Assembly: GCA_916613615.1 (NCBI GenBank)
Contig: OU744732.1
Span: forward strand, 53,111,727 to 53,175,726
Reading direction: 5' to 3'
Source of the DNA: Steromphala cineraria
Lineage: Eukaryota > Mollusca > Gastropoda > Trochida > Trochidae
Length of the DNA stretch: 64,000 bases
The notes beneath the pieces are model-generated. The model had not been told where the DNA came from, did no database searches, and was given only the letters and a program-made list of their open reading frames with translations. The position numbers and the translations under genes are program-made. Shown in pieces: positions 1-11,303 of this stretch. Positions within the stretch are counted from its first letter, which is position 1; each line of letters starts with the position of its first letter.

Positions 1-12
1 AATATCTAGCTG

Positions 13-352
13 CAAATGAAATAATCATCAAAATAAGTTAAATAATCATCATAATAGGGGAAATGATCATCATAATAAGTGAAATAATCACCATAATAAG
101 TGAAATAATCATCATAATAAGTGAAATAACCATCATAATAAGTGAAATAATCTTCATAATAAGTGAAATAATCATCATAGTAAGTGAAATAATAATCATG
201 ATAAGTGAAATAATAATCATAATAAGTGAAATGATCATCATAATAAGTGAAATAATCATCATAATATGTGAAATAATAGTCATAATAAGTGAAATTATCT
301 TCATAATAAGTGAAATAATCATCAAAATAAGTGAAATAATCATCATAATCAA
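13..352. repeat. 21-bp tandem satellite
   Basis: About 16 copies of the unit AATAAGTGAAATAATCATCAT run head to tail, with single-base changes such as CATCAT to CTTCAT. Because 21 is a multiple of three, the array stays open in several frames and spells low-complexity Tyr/Phe/Thr/Asp peptides on the minus strand and Ile/Ser-rich ones on the plus strand. This is a property of the repeat and is not evidence of a gene. Confidence 0.95.
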
Positions 353-410
353 ATTCAGACGCTCGACCAACATATTGAAACATACATGCGCAGCTGTGGG
401 TTAAGTCACG

Positions 411-1753
411 TGACCTCAAAATGTAATTTTACACTTTAGCCGGAAAACAATAAATATGTTATCAACATTTTAATATTGACGTTTGTCTCGACGAGTCTGA
501 TGTAAACTTATATCTTCCGTTCATCAGCATTAGGCAATTGTTATATACGCCATAGAGTCGCTGGTTGTTTTCCTAAAGGTGCAACGGCCTAAATATGAAG
601 GCTATTATAGAGCTGTTTTGTCCAACATAATTGCTCAAGCCCATACAATAGCAATTTGTTTTAAAGGCGTTGTCAGAAATTGCAAATAAATTCATCTTTT
701 ATACCCATATTGGTTGAGGCAGATCATATCACGAGGCATTTTTATTATTTGAACAATAGAAACACATTGTACAATGTATTTTTACACGGTGGTGGGTCCT
801 TTTACCACACGTGGATAAACGGCCATGGACTAGATTCTTGGAATTCAAAGAAATTAATTTTTCACCATTTTCATAAAAAGTCATATGACTGTGTAGGATA
901 TATTTACACCGCAATGCGATATTTTCCCCTTAAAATACCAGTGAGTAGAAATCTTAAAGAGGTACAGTTTTTTGTGATAAGAACTTTACATTAAAATGAA
1001 ATGAAAATTAATAATCAGACAAAAATATCTGTAATTACAATGATATGAAATAATACAAAATATGAACCATGATGCCTCAACATGGCCGTAGAACCATTTC
1101 TTCTTTGGGTAGTATTATAGAAGGTTTGTTTAGAAAGATTTAAGAACAAACAACCCCTTTATCTAAAGTAAACGTGACAATTTCATAGAATGACTCTTAT
1201 GGCAAATTGTATCTAAAGTAAAATTTCTGTTTGTTAAACGGTTCTATAAAATTAGTTTGCATTCTAGATGACACCGTTTTTTAAGCATTTTGAATATCAT
1301 TGTTCATAAAGAATATCAGCATTTTGAAAAATATGAAATGACCATTGTATAGAAGTATCCTATTTACATAGAACTTCATATATACTAAGGAGGCATAGTA
1401 TATAAACTCATGTCCAAAAGAAACGATACCATACAAATCCCAAAATAACTCAATCCACTGCAGACTAATAAAACTAAAACATAGCACTATCATTTCTTCA
1501 GTAGTCAACTTACGTCTATGAAAAATTTGGAAACATTATCTTTTCATGTTTGCGAGAAACATGCATTTGAAAAAATCATCGATCTGGAATCTCCTTAACT
1601 AGGCGAGATAGCAGAGAGAAATTGGACACTTTCGCTTGTTTTAAAACGTTCTAGTGCAGTGACGCGTCAACGAATTTATGTCAAATAAAGTGTATTATAA
1701 CAACAACATTTTCTTCTGACATAAATTCAATACTTTATCAATTTTAAAGTGAA
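411..1753. other. AT-rich intergenic stretch
   Basis: I see no convincing gene here. A 104-codon open stretch from about 680 has no ATG at its head and uses codons like random AT-rich DNA. No repeat family described elsewhere in the window is evident. Confidence 0.5.
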
Positions 1754-2029
1754 ATGACAAAAGGTCTGTTCATAAAACAATTTGACATTTCGATTTATGC
1801 ACTCCGTGTACATTTGAAAAGACACAAAATGAATGAAAATGTGCATACTTTTTTACAAGATATATGCCTGTTAGACACACTTAAATTCGACTCTGTCAGG
1901 TTATCGAATTTTGTTTCGGACGACTTTGAAAACTTGGTATCGTTTCTTTTGGACATGAGTTTAGTTATGAAGCATCATAGACAGAACAGAAGCACCATGA
2001 ATATTTTAGAAGAAGAATACGTTTCGTAG
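1754..2029 (+). CDS. hypothetical 91-aa ORF, possible exon
   Basis: The ORF starts at an ATG and ends in TAG. I do not recognise the product. It begins MTKGLFIKQF, contains a basic run (HLKRHK) near residue 20, then a stretch of regular hydrophobic spacing (FLQDICLL, DDFENLVSFLLDM) suggesting alpha helices, and an acidic end (ILEEEYVS). It has no signal peptide, membrane segment or cysteine pattern. It lies 385 bp upstream of a second unidentified ORF on the same strand. The two could be exons or fragments of one fast-evolving gene, but no clean donor/acceptor pair joins them in frame, and the stop at 2027 would have to be skipped. It may also be a chance ORF. Confidence 0.33.
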   Translation: MTKGLFIKQFDISIYALRVHLKRHKMNENVHTFLQDICLLDTLKFDSVRLSNFVSDDFENLVSFLLDMSLVMKHHRQNRSTMNILEEEYVS

Positions 2030-2414
2030 ATAATCATATACAGTAAGTGAATAAAAACATAAGATTGGTTTAGAAAAATTAAGTTATACATGTTAATTAA
2101 AAAAGCATCCTATATATGATGATGTTGAAGCTGATGTTGTAAAAGAGAAGAAGGGATAGTCTGAAACCAAAAATGTAAAGAGACTCATAAACATTTTCGA
2201 AAAATTTGTTTCAAGTGCTGTTATATCATTGCTTTGACTGAAGCTGATACATGTCCCTCTTGAAGTTAACATCCAATGACCTGACCCCTCCGCTGAATGC
2301 ATAACATTGGTCTTTTCCTTGAATTTTGGAAGAAGTTGGTATTATATCAATAACACATTTTACCATACCAATATACTTCAAACAAATAAATCCAAATTTA
2401 CGTGTATCAATTTA

Positions 2415-2894
2415 ATGCTAATTCAGTACAGTCATAAGGAATGGCCTCAATTTGATCGGCAATGTTTTACTAAGACCTACACCGCCCCAAAGGAAATTCA
2501 AGCTTCAGTTTTATCCCTACCACCCACGAGTTATCAGATGCATATTTCTTTCAACGAAGATCATGTGATTAAAGAATTAATCATGCCTTTCGACCTTGCA
2601 ACGTTTGATATTGTCGTAAAAACTCGACCTTATAGTTTGCAGAAGTTGTTGCGACATCCCGAGGCGAATTACGGCAATAAAACAAGACAAGATGAAAGGG
2701 CGGGTGTCGTAAAGCGGTTCGAAGATGTCGTTATAGTTGATGCTGAATCTATCCAGCTATCTGGCGTCTGGAGTCAAATTGTAGATCAGGGGTTAATTCA
2801 AAATGTTCGTCGTGTGTTGGGCTTAATGGATTATCCATTTGAAATATACTACCCCACCCCCAAAGAAAATATCGGTTTAGATGTTCATACATAG
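2415..2894 (+). CDS. hypothetical ORF, probable 3'-terminal exon
   Basis: From the first ATG the ORF encodes 159 aa. The frame is open without an ATG from 2280, so this may be a terminal exon. A possible acceptor is the AG at 2430-2431, though its polypyrimidine tract is poor. Composition is protein-like: a mixed, balanced sequence with a Pro/Thr-rich early part (KTYTAPKE, LSLPPTSYQ), a hydrophobic/acidic core (FEDVVIVDAES) and a Pro-rich end (FEIYYPTPKEN). No family is recognised. A TTAA-flanked MITE starts 80 bp after the stop, and the first AATAAA downstream (3401) lies beyond that MITE, so a transcript using it would carry the MITE in its 3' UTR. Codon use is less AT-driven than in neighbouring random frames. 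Confidence 0.42.
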   Translation: MLIQYSHKEWPQFDRQCFTKTYTAPKEIQASVLSLPPTSYQMHISFNEDHVIKELIMPFDLATFDIVVKTRPYSLQKLLRHPEANYGNKTRQDERAGVVKRFEDVVIVDAESIQLSGVWSQIVDQGLIQNVRRVLGLMDYPFEIYYPTPKENIGLDVHT

Positions 2895-2974
2895 TATAAT
2901 ATTCATTCTGTGTCTATGAAACGGTAAATCTTCTTGTGTTTTACCAACATGGTCTCCCTTGAAATTTGTATGTA

Positions 2975-3337
2975 TTAAAGGGGCAGTAGCACGTTTTAGG
3001 GGGAATATAAGGTGATGTCAGGAAAATGAAAATTAAAGGTTCCAATTGAAAGACAATGTATTTAAACTAAATGGAGCAGTAATAATTCAAATATATAACG
3101 TTAAGTTAATCCATGCGATTCCTTTTTCTTACACCAAAAGAATTAAAGGTGTTCACACAAAATGGCCGCCAATGGATTTTATGTGAATCTTCATGCTTTG
3201 TCCTCTGACTATGGATAATTGACTTGTGTAATGAGATTTTTGACACTGTCAAAATAATACATTTAACATTTACTTACAATAATCAGTGAAAATTTTAAAA
3301 TAAAAAATTCTCAAAAAACGTGCTACTGCCCCTTTAA
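2975..3337 (+). mobile_element. TTAA-flanked MITE, copy 1 (363 bp)
   Basis: The element is bounded by TTAA on both sides. Its terminal inverted repeats are AGGGGCAGTAGCACGTTTT on the left and the complement AACGTGCTACTGCCCCT on the right. The interior has no ORF of note and carries family landmarks: ATAAGGTGATGTCAGGAAAATG, TTCCAATTGAAAGACAATG, GGTGTTCACACAAAATGGC and TGAGATTTTTGACACT. TTAA target sites and short TIRs are typical of piggyBac-type non-autonomous elements; the superfamily assignment is inference. Confidence 0.9.
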
Positions 3338-4106
3338 TGACTATGTGACTGAAATGTTTGTAGGTGTTTTACTTGACTTTTTTAAATGCCATTACACGTG
3401 AATAAAGAGATAATCAAACAACGATCTATTTCACACCATGCCAACAAATGTATTTGATTTCAAAGAATTAAAGATGTTTAATAGTTTCACAATTGTATTA
3501 TATTCAATCTTGCAATCCACATTGTGAATTATAGTCAAAAAAAAAAATGCCTTAAAATCTATTCATTGATATTTATACAACGAGATTCTCTAACTCATAA
3601 CACTTAAATGGATAAGGACACTTAACGCACACTTCGTGTCCCTTGAACTCGAAGTGATAAAGAGATGGGCAGGTTGTCTACACTTGATAGATTATTTCTC
3701 TCTGAACAAGACAGGAAATACATTTTAAAGGCACAGTCCTATCAAAATACATTCTAAAGTTTGTGTACTACATTTCAAAGGCACAGAGCTATAAAAAATA
3801 CAGTTAAAGACACAGTTGTGCCAATTACTTGTTTGAACAATATTTTACATTATCACAGCATCGTAATATTATGGTTAACTAAGTCGAACCCTTTATGTTA
3901 CGCTTTTCTGTCACAAAAAAATGCGAGCATGAATATCTGGACAAAACGATTATGTTATTATGTTAAGTCAAAAGTGATGTGTCCTTCATAAATCCAGATG
4001 TTACGATGCATAGCACTGTACATAATCCTTGGCGATACTATTGATCAAATCACAATTCATAAACTTTAATATATCACTGTCTAGCTCTTACACGGATACA
4101 CTGAGC
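3338..4106. other. intergenic, candidate poly(A) signal
   Basis: This is AT-rich sequence. An AATAAA at 3401-3406 is the first polyadenylation hexamer after the ORF ending at 2894. Nothing else is supported. Confidence 0.4.
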
Positions 4107-4510
4107 ATTCAACATTTTAAGATCTTAAATCAAGTTCTGTATAGTCATAGACTTGCTTGACTTTCTTTATCTTAGGTTCAGGGGGACAACTTTATCTTTA
4201 GGTCCTGAACTAAACCTTCAAAAGCATTTCTCAAATCAAAGATTGGTTACTGATATCAAATTACATCAAATACTGTTATCACAACATCAATCAAAGCATG
4301 AATTTCAATTTTAAGATCTAAAATCAATATCTGTTAACTGTGTCTTTATAGACTTGCTTCCCTTTCGTTATATCATGTTCAGGGGGACAACTTTAGATTT
4401 AGGTACTAAAATAAACTTTTAAGAGCATTTCTCATATTTAACATTGATTACTGATATCAAATTACATTTTCAGAACATAAATCAAAGAATGAATTCGTAG
4501 ATATTTTCAG
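4107..4510. repeat. tandem duplication, 2 x ~200 bp
   Basis: The left half (about 4107-4305) and the right half (about 4306-4510) share AATTTTAAGATCT-AAATCAA, ATAGACTTGCTT, TTCAGGGGGACAACTTTA, GCATTTCTCA and TTACTGATATCAAATTACAT in the same order, offset by about 202 bp. It is a diverged segmental tandem duplication with no coding content. Confidence 0.85.
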
Positions 4511-7010
4511 ACTAGGGTCATTGAGTGAAGATTTGGGTATCTCTTAACTAGTCCGAATGATAACAACTACACCTGACGATACTTATCCCGTCAGACTCAG
4601 CACATCCGGTCAGTACCGGAAGTGAAAAAACAGGTGCGCGAGAGATAGCTACTTGTTGGTTTATTTGAATGTGCTAATATGACCCTATCTCGCACTCAGC
4701 TTATGTTTCACCACTCTTCAATGGAAGATGATAAAAGGAATCATTCATTGCAAACAGAATTTGTTTATTTGTCTTGAACTTGTCGGATTTATTACTGCGA
4801 AGACAACTCGTATTCTCTTATTCTGTCAGCCAGACCCTAAATTAAAGACAAAAGCCTTAGCAAGACTTTGAGGAGACTTCAGAGTTAAATTTTCTTATAA
4901 TGAAGAAATCTGAGTCTCATTTTTATTTTTTATTTTTTTCTTAGTTTAGATACATTGACCATTTTATTTCAGAGTCTATGTGTTACACTTATATTCTATC
5001 TGCCCGCAAGGGTGATGTGAGTAATTTTCATCGTTTTGGCAGGAATGTACCTTTCAGGAAAGAAAATAAATAAACATAAATAATGCTTATTTCATAAATT
5101 CCACGGCGGATATTCTGTTGAAATTGATAGAAAACCCACAGCAGAACTCCAAAAGCGTTTTCAATGCGTAATTAAAGACACTATTGCTAGTAATTTCCAG
5201 CTCAAATTAACAATATTGCTCTATTAGTCACTTCATCTTTCTAAAGATACAATCATATTAAATAAAAATATTAATTATTCTTTTCAATTGATCACATTCT
5301 GAAATTATAAACAAGCGACAAACAGAAACGTGGAAATGTATTTCAATTGTACAGTGTAAGAATAAGTGGTTTACGTAAACCTATTACATCAAAAGGACAA
5401 AATCAAAATATACGATTAGGAAGAGAAGAACAAAGGAAATACTGAACAGTAAATCAAAGTCAAACCCTAGGCCAAAAACCGTTACCCAAACAATGTTATC
5501 ATTAAGGATAATCCGTAAAACACAATGGACATAATCCGTTGGTTTCTTCGTTATGAGATTAACACTTAGGGTGTTTGTTGTTTCGAAAAATTCAACAAAC
5601 TAACTCAAACATACCCTTTCATACCCCCCTCAGGGTATGAACGACATGTGACCTTTGACGGTCCCCCTCCCGATTTGACCCCTGGCATATCGTCACCCGT
5701 CTGTGACAATCTACTTATTTCTTTTTGTTTACCTACGTACATAGATAAATCACATACCCATAGGGTGCACATATCTATTTGGCGACAGTGCGTCTAATGG
5801 CTGAAGGTTTGACGGACAGACGGACTGATATGTACAAGGGTGTGAAGTTGTAAATATACATAGATGAAGGTTTGATTAATGATGTACAACACTTTGACTA
5901 TGACAGTCCGTCAGGTTTTGATTAGAGAAGGAATACTTTTCTTTGATGTTAACCGACGTGTTTTCAATAATCACGAACTTATCTTGGAATTCTAATTTGT
6001 ACTGAATATTAGAGAATGCATTTATTCTGTAATCTCGCTATCAACCGAAACATTTGAATAGTTATAAGACGATTTAAGAATTTGTTCATCTTCGTCTTTT
6101 ACATAACTATTATTTTAGCTTTAAACAATATCGTAACTACATACATATACATTGAAACAAGTAATTTTTTTTATCACATATCATCAAATTCTGACAAAGT
6201 AAAAGTCCTTCTATAATTTCAACAGATATCTAAAACGGTTTATATACGGTAGGATAAACTTAAATGTTCGAAAGGTTTATATTTCTCAAATCACATTGAA
6301 TGATCGTCAAATTTTCTTTGTCAATTTTTTATATGAACTGTAAGCATGAAGGAGTTACATGTAAATTGACTAAGCTGTTTTAGCGGAATTCTAGACTTAT
6401 GCTCAGTCTCTGAAACATAATTATTCTCAAAATCAATTATATAATTAGATATATGGGGGTAGTCTCGGAGAATTGGGAGTTCACTACAGATCTAGGATTG
6501 CTTTTCAAGAGGTTTTGTGTGTAAAAATGTCATGAACTACAGTCTGAGGCTAGGGGCATTCTAGAAGTTTGAAATATCAAGAAGTCATGGAGGTTATGGA
6601 TGATCAACTTCTTTGTTGTAGGCATGGCGCCTTTTCGATATAGATTCTTAAAGTATTCAAGCGTAACGATATGTAAATCCATACCGAAACGTCGCTCTCT
6701 TAAATAATGAAAATGATCACCCATGTTAGCTCTCTGTTTTGATGATTCTTTTCTTTCTTATTATGTATAAATCGATCACTTCTATTTGATTGTGAATTAT
6801 GGAATTGTCAAGAGGCCTGTATCGTCCTAACATACCAAAATATTGACAATTGTTATTATTAAAGAAAAGCTTCATTGTGTCCGGCTCTGTTAGGTTGCAT
6901 GTAGATTGATGATGACTGTAGGCTTATGAATCAACATAAATACAGCCATAGTAAAATAAAGACAATTGCAATGGGTAAGCAAAATCGGCATTCTGTTAAG
7001 CGGCGTTTAG
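4511..7010. other. AT-rich intergenic stretch
   Basis: No gene is supported. There is a small perfect hairpin at 5619-5640 (TCATACCC/GGGTATGA). Confidence 0.45.
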
Positions 7011-7057
7011 GCAGACAGACAGACAGATTGTTTATTAAAGTCTCACCTTTAGGTGTA
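7011..7057. repeat. (GACA)n plus retroelement-like end
   Basis: A short (GACA)n run is followed by TTGTTTATTAAAGTCTCACC. Similar simple-repeat-plus-TTTATT..GTCTC ends occur at 14387, 19695 and 21791. They look like truncated 3' ends of non-LTR elements in inverse orientation. Confidence 0.4.
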
Positions 7058-7199
7058 TTGAGGAAGAAGCAGAGTGTTTTATTCCGTATATATACCCTAT
7101 AGTCTGTCTACAAGCCCCTGAATCAAATTATCTCTTAAGACCCATGAAAGCCAACAGTATTGTAGGAAGTTTAGATCATTGCAGTTTCTGAAAATGAAC

Positions 7200-7295
7200 A
7201 GCTTCAGTGGGCTTTTTTCTCTTTTAATAATAAAAAGCTGCATTTTGATGATATTTTCATTTCAGAGACTAAAAGTCTAGGGTAGATACTTATAC
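7200..7295 (+). repeat. degenerate family-B repeat fragment
   Basis: GGGCTTTTTTCTCTTTTAATAATAAAAAG followed by TTTCAGAGACTAAAAGTCTAGGG resembles the right half of the dispersed family whose best copy is at 9385-9577. Confidence 0.45.
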
Positions 7296-7454
7296 CGTTT
7301 TCAAACTTCTAGTTTTTCTCAAGCTTTTTACACCGAAAGTTGCTAAATGTCCTAATTTTTCATCAACTTCTAGACTGTCATCCCATGAAGTCACAATGAC
7401 AGCATAAAACCAACAAAACGTAGTACTAAGAAAATTCACTTATCTGGTAATTCA

Positions 7455-7556
7455 AGTCTACACCAGTTGGATTTATGTATTGTTATACACAATACATGCC
7501 ACAATATATGTATTGTTATACACAATACGAGCCACAATATTGTTATACACAATCTC
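7455..7556. repeat. three tandem copies of a palindromic motif
   Basis: TATTGTTATACACAATA occurs three times in about 90 bp, separated by TGCCACAATATA-like spacers (unit about 36 bp, the third shorter). The ATTGT..ACAAT core is itself palindromic. Confidence 0.8.
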
Positions 7557-7859
7557 GAGTCAAAGATAATTCGTCAATTCCGATTATAAGATGAAAATAA
7601 ATTCCCAATTTAAGTTCCTTGAAAATTGACTCCATATATCATAATTATTTATGATAATAAATATGTTCATATCCTGTATAATCAAAGTTGTTGTTTCTGT
7701 CCAAGGCCATGCCCAATTAACAAAACTACGTTTGAGACTTCTATGCACTATAATCGAACTGTCTCCTTTGCTTGTTTTCAATTAAAATTATTGACTATAA
7801 AGGAATATCTTCTGAAATGCCGAACAAAGTGATGATTTACAATAGACACACGCGATGAA

Positions 7860-8390
7860 ACAATAGACTGGAATCAGAAAGATGGCGGACCCCCGTTATT
7901 CATTAAACTTTCTCGATTCTCGTCTTTTATCACACCTGTGAAATTCGCGGGGGGGCATCAGGAGTATTACCTACACGGAAGGAGACGGCAAGGTGTGAAT
8001 ATACCCACGTGGAAAGATAAGTATATTCGAATAATGGCCGCAATTACCGGCTGTTCCGCATCGATAGTGCAAACCGTGGGAGAGTTTCCCTCTAACGATA
8101 ATACCCTCGATCAGGGCTGGAGTAATTATAAACTTCGGCGGAAACTGTGTAATATCATTAAGAATTGCTTCACCGGTTGCTTTCGATATACTCGTTCCGG
8201 GCTGGTGAAGATAGCGTGAAAGGAAGATCTGTATAATGATAGCATTGTACTAAACTGTAATCGCGCCGTCGCGGAGGAAATGATAAAGGAATATACGTAA
8301 TGACAATTTTGAAGTGGATGAGACATAAAGCGTACAGGGGGAGGGGGAGGGGGGATAGGGGAGGGGGTCGGGCGTTCGGACAAAAGCGGA
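7860..8390. other. GC-richer patch, possible regulatory element
   Basis: This is a CpG-containing island in AT-rich surroundings. It contains AAGATGGCGGAC (7878), a near-CSL site CGTGGGAG (8076), and a G-rich run of several GGGG blocks at 8337-8371 that could form a G-quadruplex. A 93-codon open frame across 7938-8219 starts with GTG, has no recognisable domain and is probably not coding. A distal element or exon 1 of an undetected gene are both possible. Confidence 0.3.
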
Positions 8391-9384
8391 TGTTCTTTGA
8401 CTGTTACACATGAACTATTGTATTTTTATTGCCGAGGAATAATCAGTCATAAAACAATAAGAGCACTCAAGGATTACCGGACTTTGAATAATTAAAGTTT
8501 TCACACCTCACTTGATTCGAGTTATTTCCATTGTTGTGGTAGAGGTATTACGAAACTGTTGTTTATTGAACTTGTTTGTGTTGATAAGCAAAATTAGCTT
8601 CAGACAGAGCGTCTGGATCTTCAGACAGTTGTCGATATCGAAGTAGGATCAATACAAGTTTATTAAAAAATAGAATGTCAAAAAGCATTATCGATTGAGG
8701 ATAAAGTATTTTAAGATCGTTGATATTATATTTATGGACAGAAAGTCTGGTTTTCCATCCATGACAGATTGTGACACTTCAATGAAGATTACTTTGTTGG
8801 AATTTATCAATTTTTCGAAAATGCACGTTGAGTTTCAATAATAATAAGCTTATGCGTGTACGACAGTCTGTTGTTTTATTTGACTTCAACTTGCTTATTC
8901 ATAATAAAAAAACATGAAATTGTAATAGATTGGATTTAATAGATTAGGAACCGTTTCAACCACCCGAACAACCTGTTGAAGCAGATAACGCAATCCAGTC
9001 ATGTATACTTCCTTTAATTCTAAAAATATATTAACGATCTATCTGTTGTCATTTCCATGATATTCTTTTTCATAAACCAAATACAAAACATGGGATTTGC
9101 TATAGTAGTGTGAAATTTCAACACATGTAATATATGGTGGGAAAAAACACTTACAAGTGAAATTTATCGAATTAGACTAGATGTCAAAAAAAATATTTTT
9201 CCTTTTTTAATGTAAATTAGTTTCAATCATGGCAGAACAATTTTTTTTAAATTCATCCTTACCATTACAATGGATGGATGGTATTTCATATGATTGCATG
9301 TTTGTATTCTGTCTACTTTACTATACTTGAATCACGAAAAGTGCAAAGGCACCAAACCTTTGCGAAAATGTCTCGTGGTAGTTT

Positions 9385-9577
9385 AGTATGTTATCCTGAT
9401 CTTAAGCAAAAATAATAAAGGAGCCTTCTTAAGTCTAGAAAATATTGGCAAGTCTAGATGTCTCAGCAAATTAAGTAATGTTCAGGGCTCCTTTTTATTT
9501 CTTTTTAATAAAAAAATCTAAATAATTAGTAAAGAACTCTTTTTTTCTGAGACTAAATACTAGTCTAGCGGTAGCTA
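9385..9577 (+). mobile_element. family-B dispersed repeat, fullest copy
   Basis: Landmarks in order are GGAGCCTTCTTAAGTCTAGA, AATATTGGCAAGTCTAGATG, TCTCAGCAAATTAAG, GGGCTCCTTTTTATTTC, TTTAATAAAAAAATC and TCTGAGACTAAATACTAGTCTAG. The GGAGCC/GGCTCC and CTGAGAC/GTCTCAG elements are inverted with respect to each other. Other copies are at 17384 (inverted), 29104 and 30536. It has no coding capacity and looks like a MITE or SINE; class unknown. Confidence 0.7.
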
Positions 9578-10230
9578 TAAGTATTTCAGTTGTTCAAACT
9601 ATATATATACATATGTACTAACACTTGGATACTTGATTGCTTTGACACTAATAGCAGTTCCACCGTTTATTAATCATGTAACGACCTCATTTAGAAAAGA
9701 CTCATTTCGAAATAAAACGAAAATATTTTTCTGTACTGTTGTCATTTAGACGACAATCACAAAAGGTCGAAATGCACATGTCAACTAAAGGGAGATAACT
9801 CAGGTGAAAGGGCTTTCTGTCAAATATGTGTACATTTACAGCATTTTACCCCGACAACGTGTGTGACTGTGTGTCGACATGACATTGACATGTTGTCAAT
9901 TTCAAAATGTTCTAATCCTGACTTTAACACCCCGACCCTTGACTCACTTACGAAACGGATACTCTATGATATGCAGTATCATCATGACTAACAATTGAAT
10001 AGCGAATTACGATCAAAAATCTAAAATCGTGATGACTGGCACGAAATTTTGCCGAGTTTCAGGAAGGTTTTTGCAAATCGTGCCTCGACAGCTCATCATA
10101 ACAAAAATGATGTATATTTAATTAGTCAGATCGAATATTGACCGAGCTTATTTAGAAACCAATACATTCTACTGTAGTTATTTATAGAACTACCATCATC
10201 AGTGTCGTACGATGTATGTTGTTTGCAAAC
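9578..10230. other. intergenic, 5' flank of hes
   Basis: Non-coding. The AAAGGGAGATAACT motif, recurrent in molluscan DNA, occurs at 9787-9800. No gene is supported. Confidence 0.4.
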
Positions 10231-11256
10231 CGTGGGAAAGTATATTTGCACTTCCTCACATTGTGTATATAACGTAATCACCCATTTTAGTCTTATTTAT
10301 AGTCACGTAAGCATTGTGTGACAAAGGAATATTCCGATATTTTTTGTTTCGTGAAATTTTAAAAGTTCCGATTTGTGTTTTTGCAGGATATGTCAAATTT
10401 GTGTGTTTCTGGAAATTTACTATAAATACATTCAGGATAATGGATATATGATTTCCTATAATATATCACAACTTGTCACAGTAGACGGTAACATTTTGGT
10501 CATGATAATCATATCAAGAAAATCAAATTTTCCTAGAACCGCAATATGATAATTTAATTTGTTGGCTTTAATATCATCCTGGTTTTCCTATGTTTCCCAT
10601 GATTAATTAATCAAAACATTAAATTAAATTAAACATTGAAAAAGGAGGAAAAAAACCTTCAGAAATCACGATATTTCATTTACTAATAAAGATGTAATAT
10701 GATCCCATCTTTCAGTAGCCGCTCCCACCCACACTTCGTTCACCCCCCTCGATTCCCCCTAAACTGGATCCCCCACCCCCGCGCCGAGTCCCCTGCCCAA
10801 CAGGTTGTCTGAAATCTCCACTGCTCGTGCCACCTAGTCTTCCATCGCTCTCTAGGCACTTTCCCACGGCGACACACAAAGCGATCCCGCATTCCAGCGA
10901 AGGCCGGTCTATACGAGCGTATCCCGGTCGCGGGCCAGCACACAAACCGCATTGTGTTCAAGTATGTCTTATCGCAACTAGTGTTTACATAACAATTCGA
11001 CCATTAAGACCGAGGGACTGGGGGCGTGGTTTTCCCACACTGCTCCCAAACCACAACATAATCCTCTCGGCACGTGCGCCTGTTTAGTTGACGTCCGGTT
11101 TAGCCTTTGATTGACAGTTGAAATCGGCATCCACGAGAACATCTGGCTCTCGGCCAATCAGCGCGAGCCTGGCGCAAGCCTCGCGGCTCGTCTCGTGCGG
11201 CCGACCGCTATCTGAGCGCTGATTGGCTGAGACTTCCCCGGTCCAGAGCGTGGGAA
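10231..11256. promoter_or_regulatory. cluster of Su(H)/CSL (RBPJ) binding sites upstream of hes
   Basis: Four perfect CSL sites of the form YGTGGGAA are present: 10231-10238 (+), 10861-10868 (-), 11032-11039 (-) and 11249-11256 (+). The last lies about 48 bp upstream of the TATA box. CSL binds such sites to mediate Notch input, and hes genes are the classical direct targets. The sites are not in the tight head-to-head SPS spacing of Drosophila E(spl) genes. A CACGTG at 11071-11076 and a CACGAG N-box-like site near 11131 could serve Hes auto-repression. Site identity is read from sequence; function is inference. Confidence 0.65.
11154..11226. promoter_or_regulatory. inverted pair of CCAAT boxes
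   Basis: CCAATCAGCGC (11154-11164) faces GCGCTGATTGG (11216-11226), a perfect 11-bp inverted repeat about 50 bp apart in the GC-rich proximal promoter. CCAAT boxes recruit NF-Y. Both lie within 150 bp upstream of the TATA box, a normal position. Confidence 0.6.
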
Positions 11257-11303
11257 AGGGTCGAGATGTGTCTTCACATCGACTTCGGGCATGTGTCATG
11301 GGG

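Noticed and set aside
6..419. Long minus-strand ORF rich in YFTYYDD and its plus-strand counterpart
   Set aside because: It is the translation of a 21-bp satellite whose period is a multiple of three.
680..994. 104-codon open stretch
   Set aside because: No ATG at its start, AT-driven composition and no recognisable feature.
5619..5640. Perfect 8-bp-stem hairpin as a terminator
   Set aside because: The DNA is eukaryotic nuclear, and there is no adjacent gene that would use such a signal.
7938..8219. 93-codon open stretch in a GC-rich patch
   Set aside because: Starts with GTG, lacks splice or domain support and is more simply explained by base composition.
10712..11087. Overlapping ORFs on both strands upstream of hes
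   Set aside because: They lie in the GC-rich promoter region and have no homology pattern; CpG-rich promoters often lack stops.
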